From Chitinophagales bacterium (GTDB taxonomy: Bacteria; Bacteroidota; Bacteroidia; Chitinophagales; Chitinophagaceae), in contig JAAFIK010000018.1 of assembly GCA_013298665.1 (NCBI GenBank), positions 1-64,000 of the forward strand: a stretch of 64,000 nt of DNA. Reading direction: 5' to 3'. How positions within the stretch are numbered: position 1 is the first letter of the stretch; each line of letters begins with the position of its first letter. The notes under the pieces were generated by a model. That model had not been told where the DNA came from. It was given only the letters and a program-made list of their open reading frames with translations, and ran no database searches. Shown here piece by piece: positions 1-9,065 of the stretch. Position numbers and translations under genes: made by a program.

Positions 1-47
1 TTAACCCCGGTTACACAATCGGAAATCTACTGTGCAGCCGGGGTTAA
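1..47. repeat. 10-bp inverted repeat, possible terminator stem
   Basis: TTAACCCCGG at 1-10 is the exact reverse complement of CCGGGGTTAA at 38-47, with a 27-nt spacer. It lies just downstream of the minus-strand lipoprotein gene, so it could act in its 3' end. No clear T-run is visible because the window begins here. Confidence 0.4.
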
Positions 48-103
48 GTCAATGTATTATTGCACCTGTATTATCTTTTTGGATAATGACTGGCAAAACC
101 GCA

Positions 104-946
104 TCAGGGTCTGCAATCGGGGCATATGCCAAACAGACCTATGGCCGAGCCGATAGCGGTGAGCGTGGGTAGTAATACTGCGCAGGCTGGCGGGATAGCG
201 AGGCAACCGCCCACACCGGAGAGCATACCCATTCCATCTCCTGCTAATATTCTCCAGATATTGGCCCTTACGCAATTGTTGCACCTGGAGTTGTTGCGGC
301 GCACGGTACTGCCGTTTTCTTCATTGATAAATGGGGCATAGCAAACGCCGCTGTTGTAGCAGGTAGCCATGAATTTGGTGAGTTTGCATTTCTCTTCGTC
401 AGATAGTGCAGGGTTATTGTCCACATGGCTTCCCTGAAGTACCGCAATCTGGGCATTAACCTCGTCGATGGGTTTGCTGTTGTATGCCTCCATAACGCTG
501 TTGATGCTGAGGAGGGTTGTGTACTCACGATCTGTAATAAGTCCGTTCATCTTCATTTTTTCTAATGACTGCGGGAGGCTCATGGTTGACCAGTCCAGAT
601 AGTTATTGGCATAGTCCTTAATTTTTTGCGCAAGGTCGTCATTGATGGGGATCCCGGTGAGCTCCTGTGCTTGCTGGATCACATAGTCGGGATACTGGTT
701 GGAAGAAGTATCTCCTGCGGGCTGGGCAAAGATATTGGTCATAATGGTGTTGTGTACCGCGAGGGCATCACTGATTTCGGCAATACAACTGTTGTTGGCC
801 GTAGGAAGCTGGCTGCTGCGTTGTGGTGGATTGGTGCGGGAATCCTTGTCGGATAGCTGTTCGGCTTTTTTGTTGCAGGCAGCTATAATCAACAGGCTGG
901 AGAAAATGGCGGCAACTGCTGTTGCTACCCATGTGTTACGTTTCAT
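104..946 (-). CDS. Predicted lipoprotein with Cys/Gly-rich hydrophobic C-terminus, function unknown
   Basis: 280 aa. The N-terminus has Lys/Arg residues, a hydrophobic stretch (about residues 8-23) and an IIAAC lipobox, so it is probably a lipoprotein with the mature N-terminus at Cys24. The middle is soluble and helical-looking, with no family I recognise. The last ~65 residues are different: a CNNC pair, then a Gly/Ala/Leu-rich hydrophobic segment (GDGMGMLSGVGG...) with further Cys, ending in CPDCRP. This Gly-zipper-like tail resembles small membrane-active peptides, but no function can be assigned. It stands alone, divergent from the beta-helix gene at 1191. Confidence 0.75.
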   Translation of the reverse strand: MKRNTWVATAVAAIFSSLLIIAACNKKAEQLSDKDSRTNPPQRSSQLPTANNSCIAEISDALAVHNTIMTNIFAQPAGDTSSNQYPDYVIQQAQELTGIPINDDLAQKIKDYANNYLDWSTMSLPQSLEKMKMNGLITDREYTTLLSINSVMEAYNSKPIDEVNAQIAVLQGSHVDNNPALSDEEKCKLTKFMATCYNSGVCYAPFINEENGSTVRRNNSRCNNCVRANIWRILAGDGMGMLSGVGGCLAIPPACAVLLPTLTAIGSAIGLFGICPDCRP

Positions 947-999
947 CGTTTAAGTTTTTTTAATCTTCCCGGTTCTGATATCGGGCCCGGAAAATGACC

Positions 1000-1020
1000 C
1001 TGCAACAGTTTTTGTTGCAG
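1000..1020. repeat. Short perfect hairpin in a divergent intergenic region
   Basis: CTGCAACA and TGTTGCAG form an 8-bp stem with a 5-nt loop, between the divergent genes at 946 (minus) and 1191 (plus). It could be a regulatory site or chance. No T-tract typical of a terminator follows on either strand. Confidence 0.3.
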
Positions 1021-1190
1021 GTACGAAATTGCAGCAGGATGTATTGCCGCACAGTAGCTGATTGACGGAATGTGTATGCGGCAATAACGGAATATGCAAC
1101 CGGGGAAATGACGGAGCAGGTATGGGTAAATAACGGTAATGCGATGAAGGCGGAGGCAGGAGCACAAGGTTTTTTCTGTATCTTTAGTAT

Positions 1191-2933
1191 ATGCGTACTT
1201 GCCTGACCATACTGGTCTTTGTCTTTTCAACAATAGTGCATGCCCAGCCGCTGCTGTGCAACCTCAAAAAGGATTTTGGTGCCAAAGGTGATGGGAAAAC
1301 CGATGACCATGAGGCTTTCCGCCGTGCAGCGCGTTTTATCAACAACCGTAAGGGTAATGTGAAACTGGTTATTCCAAACGGCACTTACCTGGTAGGGAAA
1401 AAACTTGATCGCCCCCTGCACCTGGGGCGCAAGTTCTGGTATGACGAAAACTTTGACGTACCCGATTCTATCGATCTTTTCCGCATCAAAAACAGCAGTA
1501 ATATTACGATTGAAGGTGGAAGCAGTACCCTGCTGAAAGTGCATGATGGAGTGAAGTTTGGCAGCTTTGATCCTTTTACGGGTACAGTACCCGATGCCAA
1601 TGCACCTGCACCGAAAGTAACGCATCCCTTATTGCTGCAGGGATTTGAACTCATCCGTCCGCCAATTGGATACCTGCTTCTCTGCCCGCCCTATACCACA
1701 AAACTGAATGGTAAAACCATCAGCAAAAGGGATACACTGAAAAATAATTTCTCCGGCCTGCCGCCGGCACAATTGTTCCGGCACCAGTACAACAGCTCGG
1801 CCTACACTTTCCAGGGTTACTACCATTTCACCAAAAATGGGGTGTCCGATTCTGTCTACCTGGTTTTCAGTCCGGAGTTTGGTTACCCCGATAACCAGAG
1901 TGTGGAGATCAATCCCGGCAACCTTTTTGTTTTTATGAATTGTACGAACGTCAGCATCAATAATGTATTCATTAACGGGAACAGCGACAACTATGTTATG
2001 GGGGGCTCTAAATACAGCGGCAGCCCTGCAGGATATGAGTTGCATGCCTCTGCTTTTTATTTGGAAAACGTACAGCAGGTTCGGTTCAACCGGGTACATG
2101 AAACGGGTTTTGGCACCATCGGCATACAGGTAAAGAATGTAAATAGTGTACTCAAAGCGAGGGATCAGCAATTGCAATTTACCCATTGCAGTTTTACAAA
2201 AAATGGCTGGGCTAATTTCTACATTTCCGGTGGCAGAGGGATTGCCATCCGTCATTGCCGCTTTGATAGCTGTGGTTTTGCCGCCAGGGGCAGTATTTTT
2301 ACCGCCCCCTGCTCAGGTGCCGGCTTTGAAGATGAGACAGGGGAAGGCGTACAGGATGTATTGCTTGACGATGTAACCGCATTGTACAACAAGGGCGCGG
2401 CGTTTAACAACAGCTATGAAAAGGATTCCAATTTTGTGATCCGGAACTCGCGGTTTCATGCCATTGATTATTACATTTTTGTGGCTGCAAAACAGACCCG
2501 TTTTATCAATTGTATTTTTTACAGCCCGGTCAATTTCCTCAACAGCAGCTCACGTAACCGGGAGAAACTCAGCTTTACGCGGTGTACTTTTACTGACCAG
2601 CTCAGTAATGGGATGGTTACCTGGAAAGAGATGAAATTCCTGTTTTGCAGCGGCCATATTGCCTCACCGGTATTGCTCGATAGTTGCACGTTTACAAATG
2701 TCAGTAATTATTTTGATTATATTCCTTCCTCAGACCCGGGGATGGTGGACATCAGGAACTGCGTCTTCGACCAGCGGCACAGCAATATGCAGTATGGTTA
2801 CCTGTATATGAACGGGGTAAAAATGCGTAATAACCGTATCAATATCCCGCAGACCAGAAAGAACGCTGGTTTCATCAATGAGGCTGAGCAAAAAGCACCG
2901 GGTATGGTAAGAAGGGTGGCGGTAAAAGAGTAA
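1191..2933 (+). CDS. Secreted right-handed beta-helix protein (pectate lyase superfamily type)
   Basis: 580 aa. A signal peptide (about residues 1-19, ending HAQP) is followed by DFGAKGDGKTDDHEAF, the hallmark opening of pectate_lyase_3/GH28-like beta-helix proteins. The rest has periodic short strands (INNVFINGN, IRHCRFDSCG, IRNCVFDQ) typical of parallel beta-helix coils. It is expected to act outside the inner membrane on a polysaccharide or as a binding scaffold. No clear catalytic set of GH28 or a pectate lyase is visible, so the substrate is unknown. A near-consensus -7 element (TATCTTTA at 1179-1186) lies 4 nt before the ATG, suggesting a very short or absent leader. It converges with the M23-like gene. 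Confidence 0.8.
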   Translation: MRTCLTILVFVFSTIVHAQPLLCNLKKDFGAKGDGKTDDHEAFRRAARFINNRKGNVKLVIPNGTYLVGKKLDRPLHLGRKFWYDENFDVPDSIDLFRIKNSSNITIEGGSSTLLKVHDGVKFGSFDPFTGTVPDANAPAPKVTHPLLLQGFELIRPPIGYLLLCPPYTTKLNGKTISKRDTLKNNFSGLPPAQLFRHQYNSSAYTFQGYYHFTKNGVSDSVYLVFSPEFGYPDNQSVEINPGNLFVFMNCTNVSINNVFINGNSDNYVMGGSKYSGSPAGYELHASAFYLENVQQVRFNRVHETGFGTIGIQVKNVNSVLKARDQQLQFTHCSFTKNGWANFYISGGRGIAIRHCRFDSCGFAARGSIFTAPCSGAGFEDETGEGVQDVLLDDVTALYNKGAAFNNSYEKDSNFVIRNSRFHAIDYYIFVAAKQTRFINCIFYSPVNFLNSSSRNREKLSFTRCTFTDQLSNGMVTWKEMKFLFCSGHIASPVLLDSCTFTNVSNYFDYIPSSDPGMVDIRNCVFDQRHSNMQYGYLYMNGVKMRNNRINIPQTRKNAGFINEAEQKAPGMVRRVAVKE

Positions 2934-2954
2934 GATTTCAGTACAGCAATGGTT

Positions 2955-3482
2955 TTATAAAATGGCGGCATCTGCTTCACCACAACCAGCAGGTGCGAGC
3001 CAGGGTTCGGGGTCAATCATTTTTTCTTTACAGGTCAGCAGAAAATCAAGTGTATAGGCACCTTCGGCTGTGCGTATCAATTGCCCGAGTAACTGGCCCT
3101 GCCGTACCTGGTCACCTCTTTGCAGGGAACAGTTTGACAAGCCATAGTACGACAGGTAGATCGTGCCTGTTTTTACAATCAACAACCAGGCTCCATCGAG
3201 TTCGCTGACTGCTGCTACGGTGCCGGCCCAACTGCAACGGATATAGGCAGGGCCATCGGTAATGAAACTGATACCCGGATTATACCAGTTGAGTGCATCC
3301 TTACGGCGCAGCCCAAAACCGACTCGATCTGTAAAATGCGCAAGGGGCAACAGCAGCCGTCCCCGCATAGCTGCAATAGTACTGTCTTCCCTGCGATCGT
3401 TTTTTTTATGCTGGCGTTGTGCATTGAGGGCGGGTGCCAGCAGCAGCAGCAAGATTCCTGATAAGTAATGGCGATAGCGCAT
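2955..3482 (-). CDS. Secreted M23/LytM-like protein without visible zinc ligands
   Basis: About 175 aa from the ATG at 3482, chosen because it gives a clean signal peptide (MRYRHYLSGILLLLLAPALNAQ). An upstream ATG at 3500 is possible. The body follows the M23 peptidase beta-sheet pattern: a short barrel with a GTV..V turn, then a GD.V..GQ..G motif (RGDQVRQGQLLGQL). The metal-binding motifs seem lost. The first HxxxD region reads NPGISF, and the HLHFE-type strand reads YTLDFLLT, with no His. It is therefore probably a non-catalytic LytM-fold protein, perhaps a regulator or cell-wall binder, as in other degenerate LytM factors. The 148-aa membrane protein gene lies upstream on the same strand. 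Confidence 0.65.
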   Translation of the reverse strand: MRYRHYLSGILLLLLAPALNAQRQHKKNDRREDSTIAAMRGRLLLPLAHFTDRVGFGLRRKDALNWYNPGISFITDGPAYIRCSWAGTVAAVSELDGAWLLIVKTGTIYLSYYGLSNCSLQRGDQVRQGQLLGQLIRTAEGAYTLDFLLTCKEKMIDPEPWLAPAGCGEADAAIL

Positions 3483-3500
3483 GCTGTAAATGTACAGCAC

Positions 3501-3543
3501 TTAAACTAATTAATTAGTTAATAAAACTATAAAATTAGTTTAA
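3501..3543. repeat. AT-rich perfect 11-bp inverted repeat
   Basis: TTAAACTAATT (3501-3511) and AATTAGTTTAA (3533-3543) are exact reverse complements, separated by 21 AT-rich bases. The repeat lies in the 74-nt gap between two minus-strand genes, just upstream of the M23-like gene. It could be an operator or a weak terminator. A second small palindrome, CTGTA-AATG-TACAG, sits at 3484-3497. Confidence 0.4.
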
Positions 3544-3556
3544 TGCGCAATATGGC

Positions 3557-4003
3557 TCAGGACAATTGTTCGCGCATCTGCTGGGCTTCTTTTGCATCCC
3601 TCAACCCTTTTACGAGTGTAACAATGATGATGACCTTGATAATGATGCCTTTGTAAATGGTGCTGATGTCGAGAAAGGCATTAAGGAGAATGAAAAGGCC
3701 ATAGAGGGTAAGGGCGCATATAATCGCTGTATAGGGTTTCTTTTTTGTCCAGAAGCCCAGTACCACAAAACCCGCAATAAACCCGCCCCAGAGCAGCATG
3801 TCCACCCACATGTATTCATAGCCCCCACTGGTAACCATGATAAACACCAGGCTCAGCGCAAGGATGATGGCGGCTGCGAAAATGGCATTTCTGGCCTGCC
3901 GGATATGCTTATCGTAGCCCTCCAACGCAAATTGCTCCTGTGTAAAGATGGTTTCGTTGCTGTCTGCCGGCTGTTCGGGTGTTGGGGATGTATTATTTTC
4001 CAT
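3557..4003 (-). CDS. Small integral membrane protein, function unknown
   Basis: 148 aa. The first ~35 residues are polar and acidic (rich in Thr, Pro, Glu, Gln), followed by four probable transmembrane helices: AIFAAAIILALSLVFIMV, a segment around WVDMLLWGGFIAGFVVLGF, one around YTAIICALTLYGLFILL, and one around IYKGIIIKVIIIVTLV. The tail is short, charged and cytosolic-looking. The layout resembles widespread small Bacteroidota membrane proteins with an N-terminal tail, but no domain name can be assigned. It is divergent from exonuclease III, whose ATG is 35 nt away. Confidence 0.6.
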   Translation of the reverse strand: MENNTSPTPEQPADSNETIFTQEQFALEGYDKHIRQARNAIFAAAIILALSLVFIMVTSGGYEYMWVDMLLWGGFIAGFVVLGFWTKKKPYTAIICALTLYGLFILLNAFLDISTIYKGIIIKVIIIVTLVKGLRDAKEAQQMREQLS

Positions 4004-4038
4004 GGAGTATCCGTATTTTTACAACAATAATACAAAAA

Positions 4039-4806
4039 ATGCGTATCATTTCTTATAATGTTAACGGCATCAGGGCCGCTATCAAAAAAGGGTTTAACGA
4101 CTGGCTTAAAACTGATCCTGCGGACATTATTTGTCTGCAGGAAACAAAAGCGGTTCAGGGCGATGTTCACGTGAAAGAATGGGAAGACCTGGGCTACCAG
4201 CATTACTGGTTCAGTGCACAGAAAAAAGGATACAGTGGCGTAGCTGTACTCACAAAGATTAAGCCCGATAATGTGGTAACGGGTAACGGGCACCAGGAAA
4301 GCGATGACGAAGGGCGTGTGCTGCAATTGGATTTCGGAGATATCCGTCTGATCAATGCTTATTTCCCCTCGGGTACTTCCGGCGATGAACGCCAGGACTT
4401 CAAGTACCAGTGGCTGGATGCTTTTCATGCTTACCTCAATACCCTGAAAAAGAAATACCCCAAACTCATTCTTTGCGGTGATTATAATATTGCACACGAG
4501 GAGATTGATATCCATGACCCCAAGGGTAATAAAAAAAGCAGTGGTTTTCTGCCCGAAGAACGCGAATGGATGACCGGTTTTCTTAAGGGTGGCTGGGTTG
4601 ATACATTCCGCACCCTTCACCCGGAGCCGCATCGTTACAGTTGGTGGAGCCAGCGTTTTCCTTCTGTCAGGCTCAACAACAAGGGCTGGCGGATCGACTA
4701 TATCACGATTACAGACCCGCTGAAGAAGCAACTTGTCGCATCAGATATTTACCCCGATGTCAAGCACAGCGATCATTGCCCCGTTTTTGCACAACTGAAG
4801 CGTTAG
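4039..4806 (+). CDS. xth: Exodeoxyribonuclease III (AP endonuclease, Xth family)
   Basis: 255 aa from the ATG at 4039. The reading frame is open further upstream, but family members begin MRIISYNVNGIRAA as here. All endonuclease/exonuclease/phosphatase motifs are present: YNVNGIRAA, the metal-ligand LQETKA, GYSGVAVLTK, the catalytic GDYNIAHEEIDIHDP, RIDYITITDP, and the terminal HSDHCPV with the catalytic Asp-His. It cleaves at abasic sites and removes 3'-blocking groups in base-excision repair. It is cytosolic and of normal length. It appears monocistronic, next to a divergent membrane-protein gene. Confidence 0.95.
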   Translation: MRIISYNVNGIRAAIKKGFNDWLKTDPADIICLQETKAVQGDVHVKEWEDLGYQHYWFSAQKKGYSGVAVLTKIKPDNVVTGNGHQESDDEGRVLQLDFGDIRLINAYFPSGTSGDERQDFKYQWLDAFHAYLNTLKKKYPKLILCGDYNIAHEEIDIHDPKGNKKSSGFLPEEREWMTGFLKGGWVDTFRTLHPEPHRYSWWSQRFPSVRLNNKGWRIDYITITDPLKKQLVASDIYPDVKHSDHCPVFAQLKR

Positions 4807-4924
4807 GAGAAAGCAGCATACGGTACCTTAGTAAGGCAAAATGTTTGGTGTTCATCCCTGAAGTCTCTGCTCATCGCTGAGGTGCTGTTTGCTGACGGTA
4901 TATATAATGCAGTGCCGTTCCGGG

Positions 4925-6121
4925 TTATACAAATTTCAGGTAGTCGTATTTTTTGCCAAGTATCGTCTTGTCATCCGTTGACAGCCACCTGTTGAGTATT
5001 GTGGCATATACCTGTTTGAAATCAATTTTATATTTCAGGTCACCTTCGTTCAAATCACCCAGATCGGGTAGTGGATTCAGTACACCTTTTTCTTTGAGGC
5101 CCCCACCGATAAAAAACATATTATTGGCCGTACCATGGTCTGTACCCCCGCTGGCATTCTGGCTTACCCGCCGGCCAAACTCACTGAAGCTCATCATCAG
5201 CACGTCTTCAAAACGGTTATTCTTTTTGAGGTCGCTGGTAAAGGCTTTTACGGCATCGCTGATTTCGGTAAATAACCGCTTTTGTATGGTTTCCTGTGCA
5301 ACATGTGTGTCAAAACTGCCAACGCTTACATAATATACCCTTGTATTGATGTCGGATAAAATCAGTGAGGCAATGGTTTTGAGGTTCCTGCCCAGGTCGG
5401 TATTGGGGTAGGTTTCTGCGGAGGGGTGCAACTGGCTTTGCTTATAGATGTACTCTGCGCTCGACAGGGTTTCCGACATTGTTTTGTAGAGATAATCCAC
5501 CGGGCGCTCATGTTCGTACTGGTGTTGTTTGGCCAGTGCTTTGAAATATTGTGATTGCGATGCATTCATCAGTTTTTTGGGATCTTTGAATGCCAGACCT
5601 TTTACCTGTTCACCCTTCAGCGCAAGGCTCAGTACATCGTCCAGTTCCATGGCCTGGGTGGGTTTGTCGCAGTTTTTACACTGTGCGTCAAGGTACTTGC
5701 CGATCCAGCCCGTACTCAGGTATTCGTTACTGGCGGATGCTGTATGCCAGATGTCCATGCTTCTGAAATGGCTTCGGTCTGGCTCAGGATAACCCACACT
5801 GTTCAGGATACTGAGGTTACCTTCGTCAAAAAGATCTTTAAAAGCGATGAGGGCGGGATTCAGCCCCACTTCGTCTGTAAGCTGAAGGGCTTTGTCTTTG
5901 GTAATGCCCAGCCTCGGCCGCTCACGGTAGTAGATGTCGTTACGCACGGGGATCACAGTATTGAGGCCATCGTTGCCCCCGCTAAGCTGGAGCACCACCA
6001 ATACTTTATTACCTGGCGGTACCATTTTCGGTTGTTCAAATGCTTTGAGGAAACGTGGCATCAGCAGAGCGGCAGTGGCGAGTGAACCGGTCTGTAAAAA
6101 ATTTCTGCGTTTGATTAACAT
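4925..6121 (-). CDS. DUF1501 family secreted protein
   Basis: 398 aa. The N-terminus has a Tat-like or twin-basic start (LIKRRNFLQTGSLATAALLMPRFL), usual for DUF1501. Family motifs include VLVVLQLSGGNDGLNTVIPV, the PDRSHFRSMDIWHTAS segment, SFDTH, and MSFSEFGRRVSQNASGGTDHG, which resembles alkaline-phosphatase/sulfatase-superfamily metal sites. DUF1501 proteins are exported and have no firmly established reaction. The gene lies 52 nt downstream of a DUF1800 gene on the same strand, the classic pairing in Bacteroidota and Planctomycetota, so the two are almost certainly an operon acting together in the periplasm or at the surface. Confidence 0.9.
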   Translation of the reverse strand: MLIKRRNFLQTGSLATAALLMPRFLKAFEQPKMVPPGNKVLVVLQLSGGNDGLNTVIPVRNDIYYRERPRLGITKDKALQLTDEVGLNPALIAFKDLFDEGNLSILNSVGYPEPDRSHFRSMDIWHTASASNEYLSTGWIGKYLDAQCKNCDKPTQAMELDDVLSLALKGEQVKGLAFKDPKKLMNASQSQYFKALAKQHQYEHERPVDYLYKTMSETLSSAEYIYKQSQLHPSAETYPNTDLGRNLKTIASLILSDINTRVYYVSVGSFDTHVAQETIQKRLFTEISDAVKAFTSDLKKNNRFEDVLMMSFSEFGRRVSQNASGGTDHGTANNMFFIGGGLKEKGVLNPLPDLGDLNEGDLKYKIDFKQVYATILNRWLSTDDKTILGKKYDYLKFV

Positions 6122-6173
6122 ACTATGGTTATTTAAAAATTGATCAATGTATTAAGTTACAGGTGCTGTGTCA

Positions 6174-7649
6174 TCAGCAAAGCTGGTATTCAGGGGTGGC
6201 CATAACGGCGATGGTTACCGTTCGGATAAACGCATCCCTGCTGTCCTGGTCTGCTGCCAGCATAATGGCTTCTTTGCGTATGGCTCCATCGGGTGTCTGC
6301 AGCAATACCGTTGCGACTACATCTGTCAGTTGTTCCCTTGGTACATCGGTGAATACACGGCTATAAGCCTCCCAGTCAATGTCGGCGAGGATCATTGCCC
6401 CGCCACCTGCATTTTTTCTGAAGGGTTTTATCTTTTCCTTTTTTGGGCTTTCCATTTCCATCATACCCATTTGTTGATCATCATCTGATTTGGCACTGAT
6501 GTTGAGGGCTTCATTATCCCTCAGCAGTTGCGGCATACGCAGGCGGAACATCAGCGACGAACTATCAATCCAGTTTTTACCTCCCGGCCATCCGGCTACA
6601 TTTGGCGGATAAAAAAGCACCTGCCCGAGTACCCGTTGAAAAAGCAACTGTACCTGTCCGGTCTGGAGTTCCATCGGCAACATCCGGCGCATACCGGCCA
6701 TCAGTTCTACCGGTGATTTGATCTTGCTGCCTATGTTTTTTTCGGCATAAAACCAGTCTGCCGTAAAAATGTCCTGCATCAACGGCAGGATTTCATAGCC
6801 TGACTGGTAAAACCGATCAGCCAGCCAGTTGATCTTTGCTTCATCCGGCTGATTTTCGTTGACAAAGAACCGGTATATTTTTTTGCAGATGTATTTTGCC
6901 GTGAGTTTATTGTCGAGCAGCATATTGAGTACATCTTCGCCTCCAAAATTGCCCGTTTTGCCAAAGATGGTTTTGCTGCCACTGTCGTGCTGGTTTTTAC
7001 GGAATACAAATTCACCCCTGATGTTGAAACTCCAGCCTGTGAATGCCCTGGCCGCTTCCTTGATGTCATTTTCAGTATAGTTGCCCCTGCCAAGGGTAAA
7101 TAACTCCATGACTTCGCGTGCAAAATTTTCGTTGGGGTGCTGCTTGCGGTTCTGCTGGTTGTTGAGAAAGGCCAGCATGGAGGCAGATTTGCTTACCGCA
7201 TTGAGCAGGTCGCGGAAATTGCCCAGTGCATTGTTTCGTATTTCGTGTAATAGCAATTGCTGGAAAAAGATATTGATGTCGCGGCAGGCAAAATGGCCAT
7301 GCCAGAAAAAAGCCATCTTCTCCCGCAACTGTGCTTCACTGTTGATCATTTCATCGAGCCAGCGCAGGTTAAGGCTTTTGAGGTCCTCACGGCTTTGCTG
7401 GCGAAGCATCTGCTTTTGGTCTTTGCTGAGTGCCTCAGCTTTCACCTCGTTCTGTATTCCCATGATTACTCCCTTGATGGCATCATTGGCTACATCAATA
7501 TAGCCGGGTTTTTTTGCCGAGGTTTTCACCAGCAGATCCCATAACTTTTTCTGGGAGAGTGCATCGAGTTCGGGACTATGTTCTGCCATTGGTCCGAATG
7601 CGGCCCGCCAAAGCAGGTGTTGATTTTTTAAACGGTTGGAGACTGTCAT
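6174..7649 (-). CDS. DUF1800 family protein
   Basis: 491 aa from the ATG at 7649. A longer in-frame start at 7739 would add 30 residues that do not look conserved. Family signatures are LLWRAAFGP near the N-terminus, REKMAFFWHGHFAC, the NENFAREVMELFTLGRGNYTE segment, the ARAFTGW motif, and PPNVAGWPGGKNWID near the C-terminus. The biochemical role of DUF1800 is unknown. Together with DUF1501 it is thought to be exported. It is the first gene of a two-gene operon with the DUF1501 gene at 4925-6121. Confidence 0.9.
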   Translation of the reverse strand: MTVSNRLKNQHLLWRAAFGPMAEHSPELDALSQKKLWDLLVKTSAKKPGYIDVANDAIKGVIMGIQNEVKAEALSKDQKQMLRQQSREDLKSLNLRWLDEMINSEAQLREKMAFFWHGHFACRDINIFFQQLLLHEIRNNALGNFRDLLNAVSKSASMLAFLNNQQNRKQHPNENFAREVMELFTLGRGNYTENDIKEAARAFTGWSFNIRGEFVFRKNQHDSGSKTIFGKTGNFGGEDVLNMLLDNKLTAKYICKKIYRFFVNENQPDEAKINWLADRFYQSGYEILPLMQDIFTADWFYAEKNIGSKIKSPVELMAGMRRMLPMELQTGQVQLLFQRVLGQVLFYPPNVAGWPGGKNWIDSSSLMFRLRMPQLLRDNEALNISAKSDDDQQMGMMEMESPKKEKIKPFRKNAGGGAMILADIDWEAYSRVFTDVPREQLTDVVATVLLQTPDGAIRKEAIMLAADQDSRDAFIRTVTIAVMATPEYQLC

Positions 7650-7816
7650 AATATTGTATAAGTTATTGGAGCAATGCTGTGTTAACGTTGTTTTGACCTG
7701 TTTTGTTACGCAAGGTTTAAACCATATTTTGTTAAACACCTTAACTTTTATGTACTTTTCTGGTTTTACAGTTGCTAAAATACTGCCGGATTGTTGTAAA
7801 TTGCTTATCCAATAGT

Positions 7817-8893
7817 ATGTCTATGCGTATCAATGCTTTGAAATACCTGTCTCCACTGCTGATCTTTGTAATGGCGGGTATTGCTTTTACGGGTAAGGGT
7901 TGGCTAACGGGTTTGCCTTTGTTCTACGCCTGGATTTTTATTCCCCTTGCAGAATTGTTCATCCGGCCCGATAGCAGCAACTTGTCTGCCGCTGAGGAAG
8001 AGCTGGTTAAAAGGGATCCGCTGTACGATTATTTTATTTATGCCATTGTGCCTTGTCAGTTTGCGGCACTGGTCGTTTTTTTGTTCAGTATGCGCGAAGA
8101 AGGGCTTACCGGCCTGGAGGTGACGGGCAGGATATTTTCGATGGGACTGCTTTGCGGCACTTTTGGCATCAACGTTGCGCATGAGCTTGGTCACCGGGTT
8201 AGCCGGCTGGAGCAGGCATTAGCCAAATCGTTGCTGCTGACCTCATTGTATATGCATTTTTTTATTGAGCACAACAAAGGCCATCATAAAAATGTGGCCA
8301 CTCCGGAAGATCCCAGTAGTGCCCGCTTTAATGAAGCTATTTACCTGTTTTTTTACCGCACCATGGTCTACTCGTATATTTCTGCCTGGCGTATTGCGAA
8401 TGATGACTTGCGCAAAAGCGGGCGGCCTGTCTTTTCGCTGCACAACGAAATGCTGCAGGCGCACCTGATCCAATTGGCTTTCCTCTCGGTCATCTTTTTT
8501 GTTTTTGGGGGTTATATCACACTTTGTTTCCTCGCAGCAGCGGCCATTGGTTTTACCCTGCTGGAAACGGTTAATTATATTGAACATTATGGACTGCAAC
8601 GTAAAGCCACAGCTCCCGGCAGGTATGAACGTGCCATGCCGGTACACAGTTGGAACAGTAATCATATTCTCGGCCGCCTGATGCTGTTTGAACTCAGCCG
8701 TCACAGCGACCATCATTATATGGCCAGCCGTAAATATCAGGTACTCCGCAATCACAACGACGCACCGCAATTGCCCACGGGCTATCCGGGGAGTATGATC
8801 CTCGCCCTGGTGCCGCCTGCCTGGTTTTATGTGATGAACAAAAGAATACGCAAATTGAAAGACCCGGCCATACGAACTATTGCTGAGCCGTAA
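7817..8893 (+). CDS. alkB: AlkB-type membrane di-iron monooxygenase (alkane 1-monooxygenase-like)
   Basis: 358 aa from the ATG at 7817 (ATG at 7823 also possible). Several hydrophobic helices precede and surround the histidine boxes of membrane-bound di-iron enzymes. Boxes present: HELGHR, then EHNKGHHKNVATPEDPSSAR, an almost textbook AlkB/xylene-monooxygenase box, NYIEHYGL, which is typical of AlkB proper, and HSDHHYMASRKYQVLR. Known AlkB enzymes hydroxylate terminal carbons of alkanes or fatty chains and need rubredoxin or ferredoxin. No rubredoxin gene is adjacent, so the natural substrate (alkane, fatty acid or another lipid) is uncertain. It appears monocistronic, divergent from DUF1800. 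Confidence 0.85.
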   Translation: MSMRINALKYLSPLLIFVMAGIAFTGKGWLTGLPLFYAWIFIPLAELFIRPDSSNLSAAEEELVKRDPLYDYFIYAIVPCQFAALVVFLFSMREEGLTGLEVTGRIFSMGLLCGTFGINVAHELGHRVSRLEQALAKSLLLTSLYMHFFIEHNKGHHKNVATPEDPSSARFNEAIYLFFYRTMVYSYISAWRIANDDLRKSGRPVFSLHNEMLQAHLIQLAFLSVIFFVFGGYITLCFLAAAAIGFTLLETVNYIEHYGLQRKATAPGRYERAMPVHSWNSNHILGRLMLFELSRHSDHHYMASRKYQVLRNHNDAPQLPTGYPGSMILALVPPAWFYVMNKRIRKLKDPAIRTIAEP

Positions 8894-9065
8894 TCGTAGC
8901 TGCGTAATCCCAATAACTGCATGGCATACTGTATAGGCTGCCCCGGTTACCCGAAGCCGGTTGTTTAGATACGGGCAATAAAAAGTGTCTTCATTGCCTT
9001 TACCAGAATGTTCTTTCCGGTTAAAGTTGTGTATTTTAGTAACCTGCCGGAGAGTCTGCAGTCAA

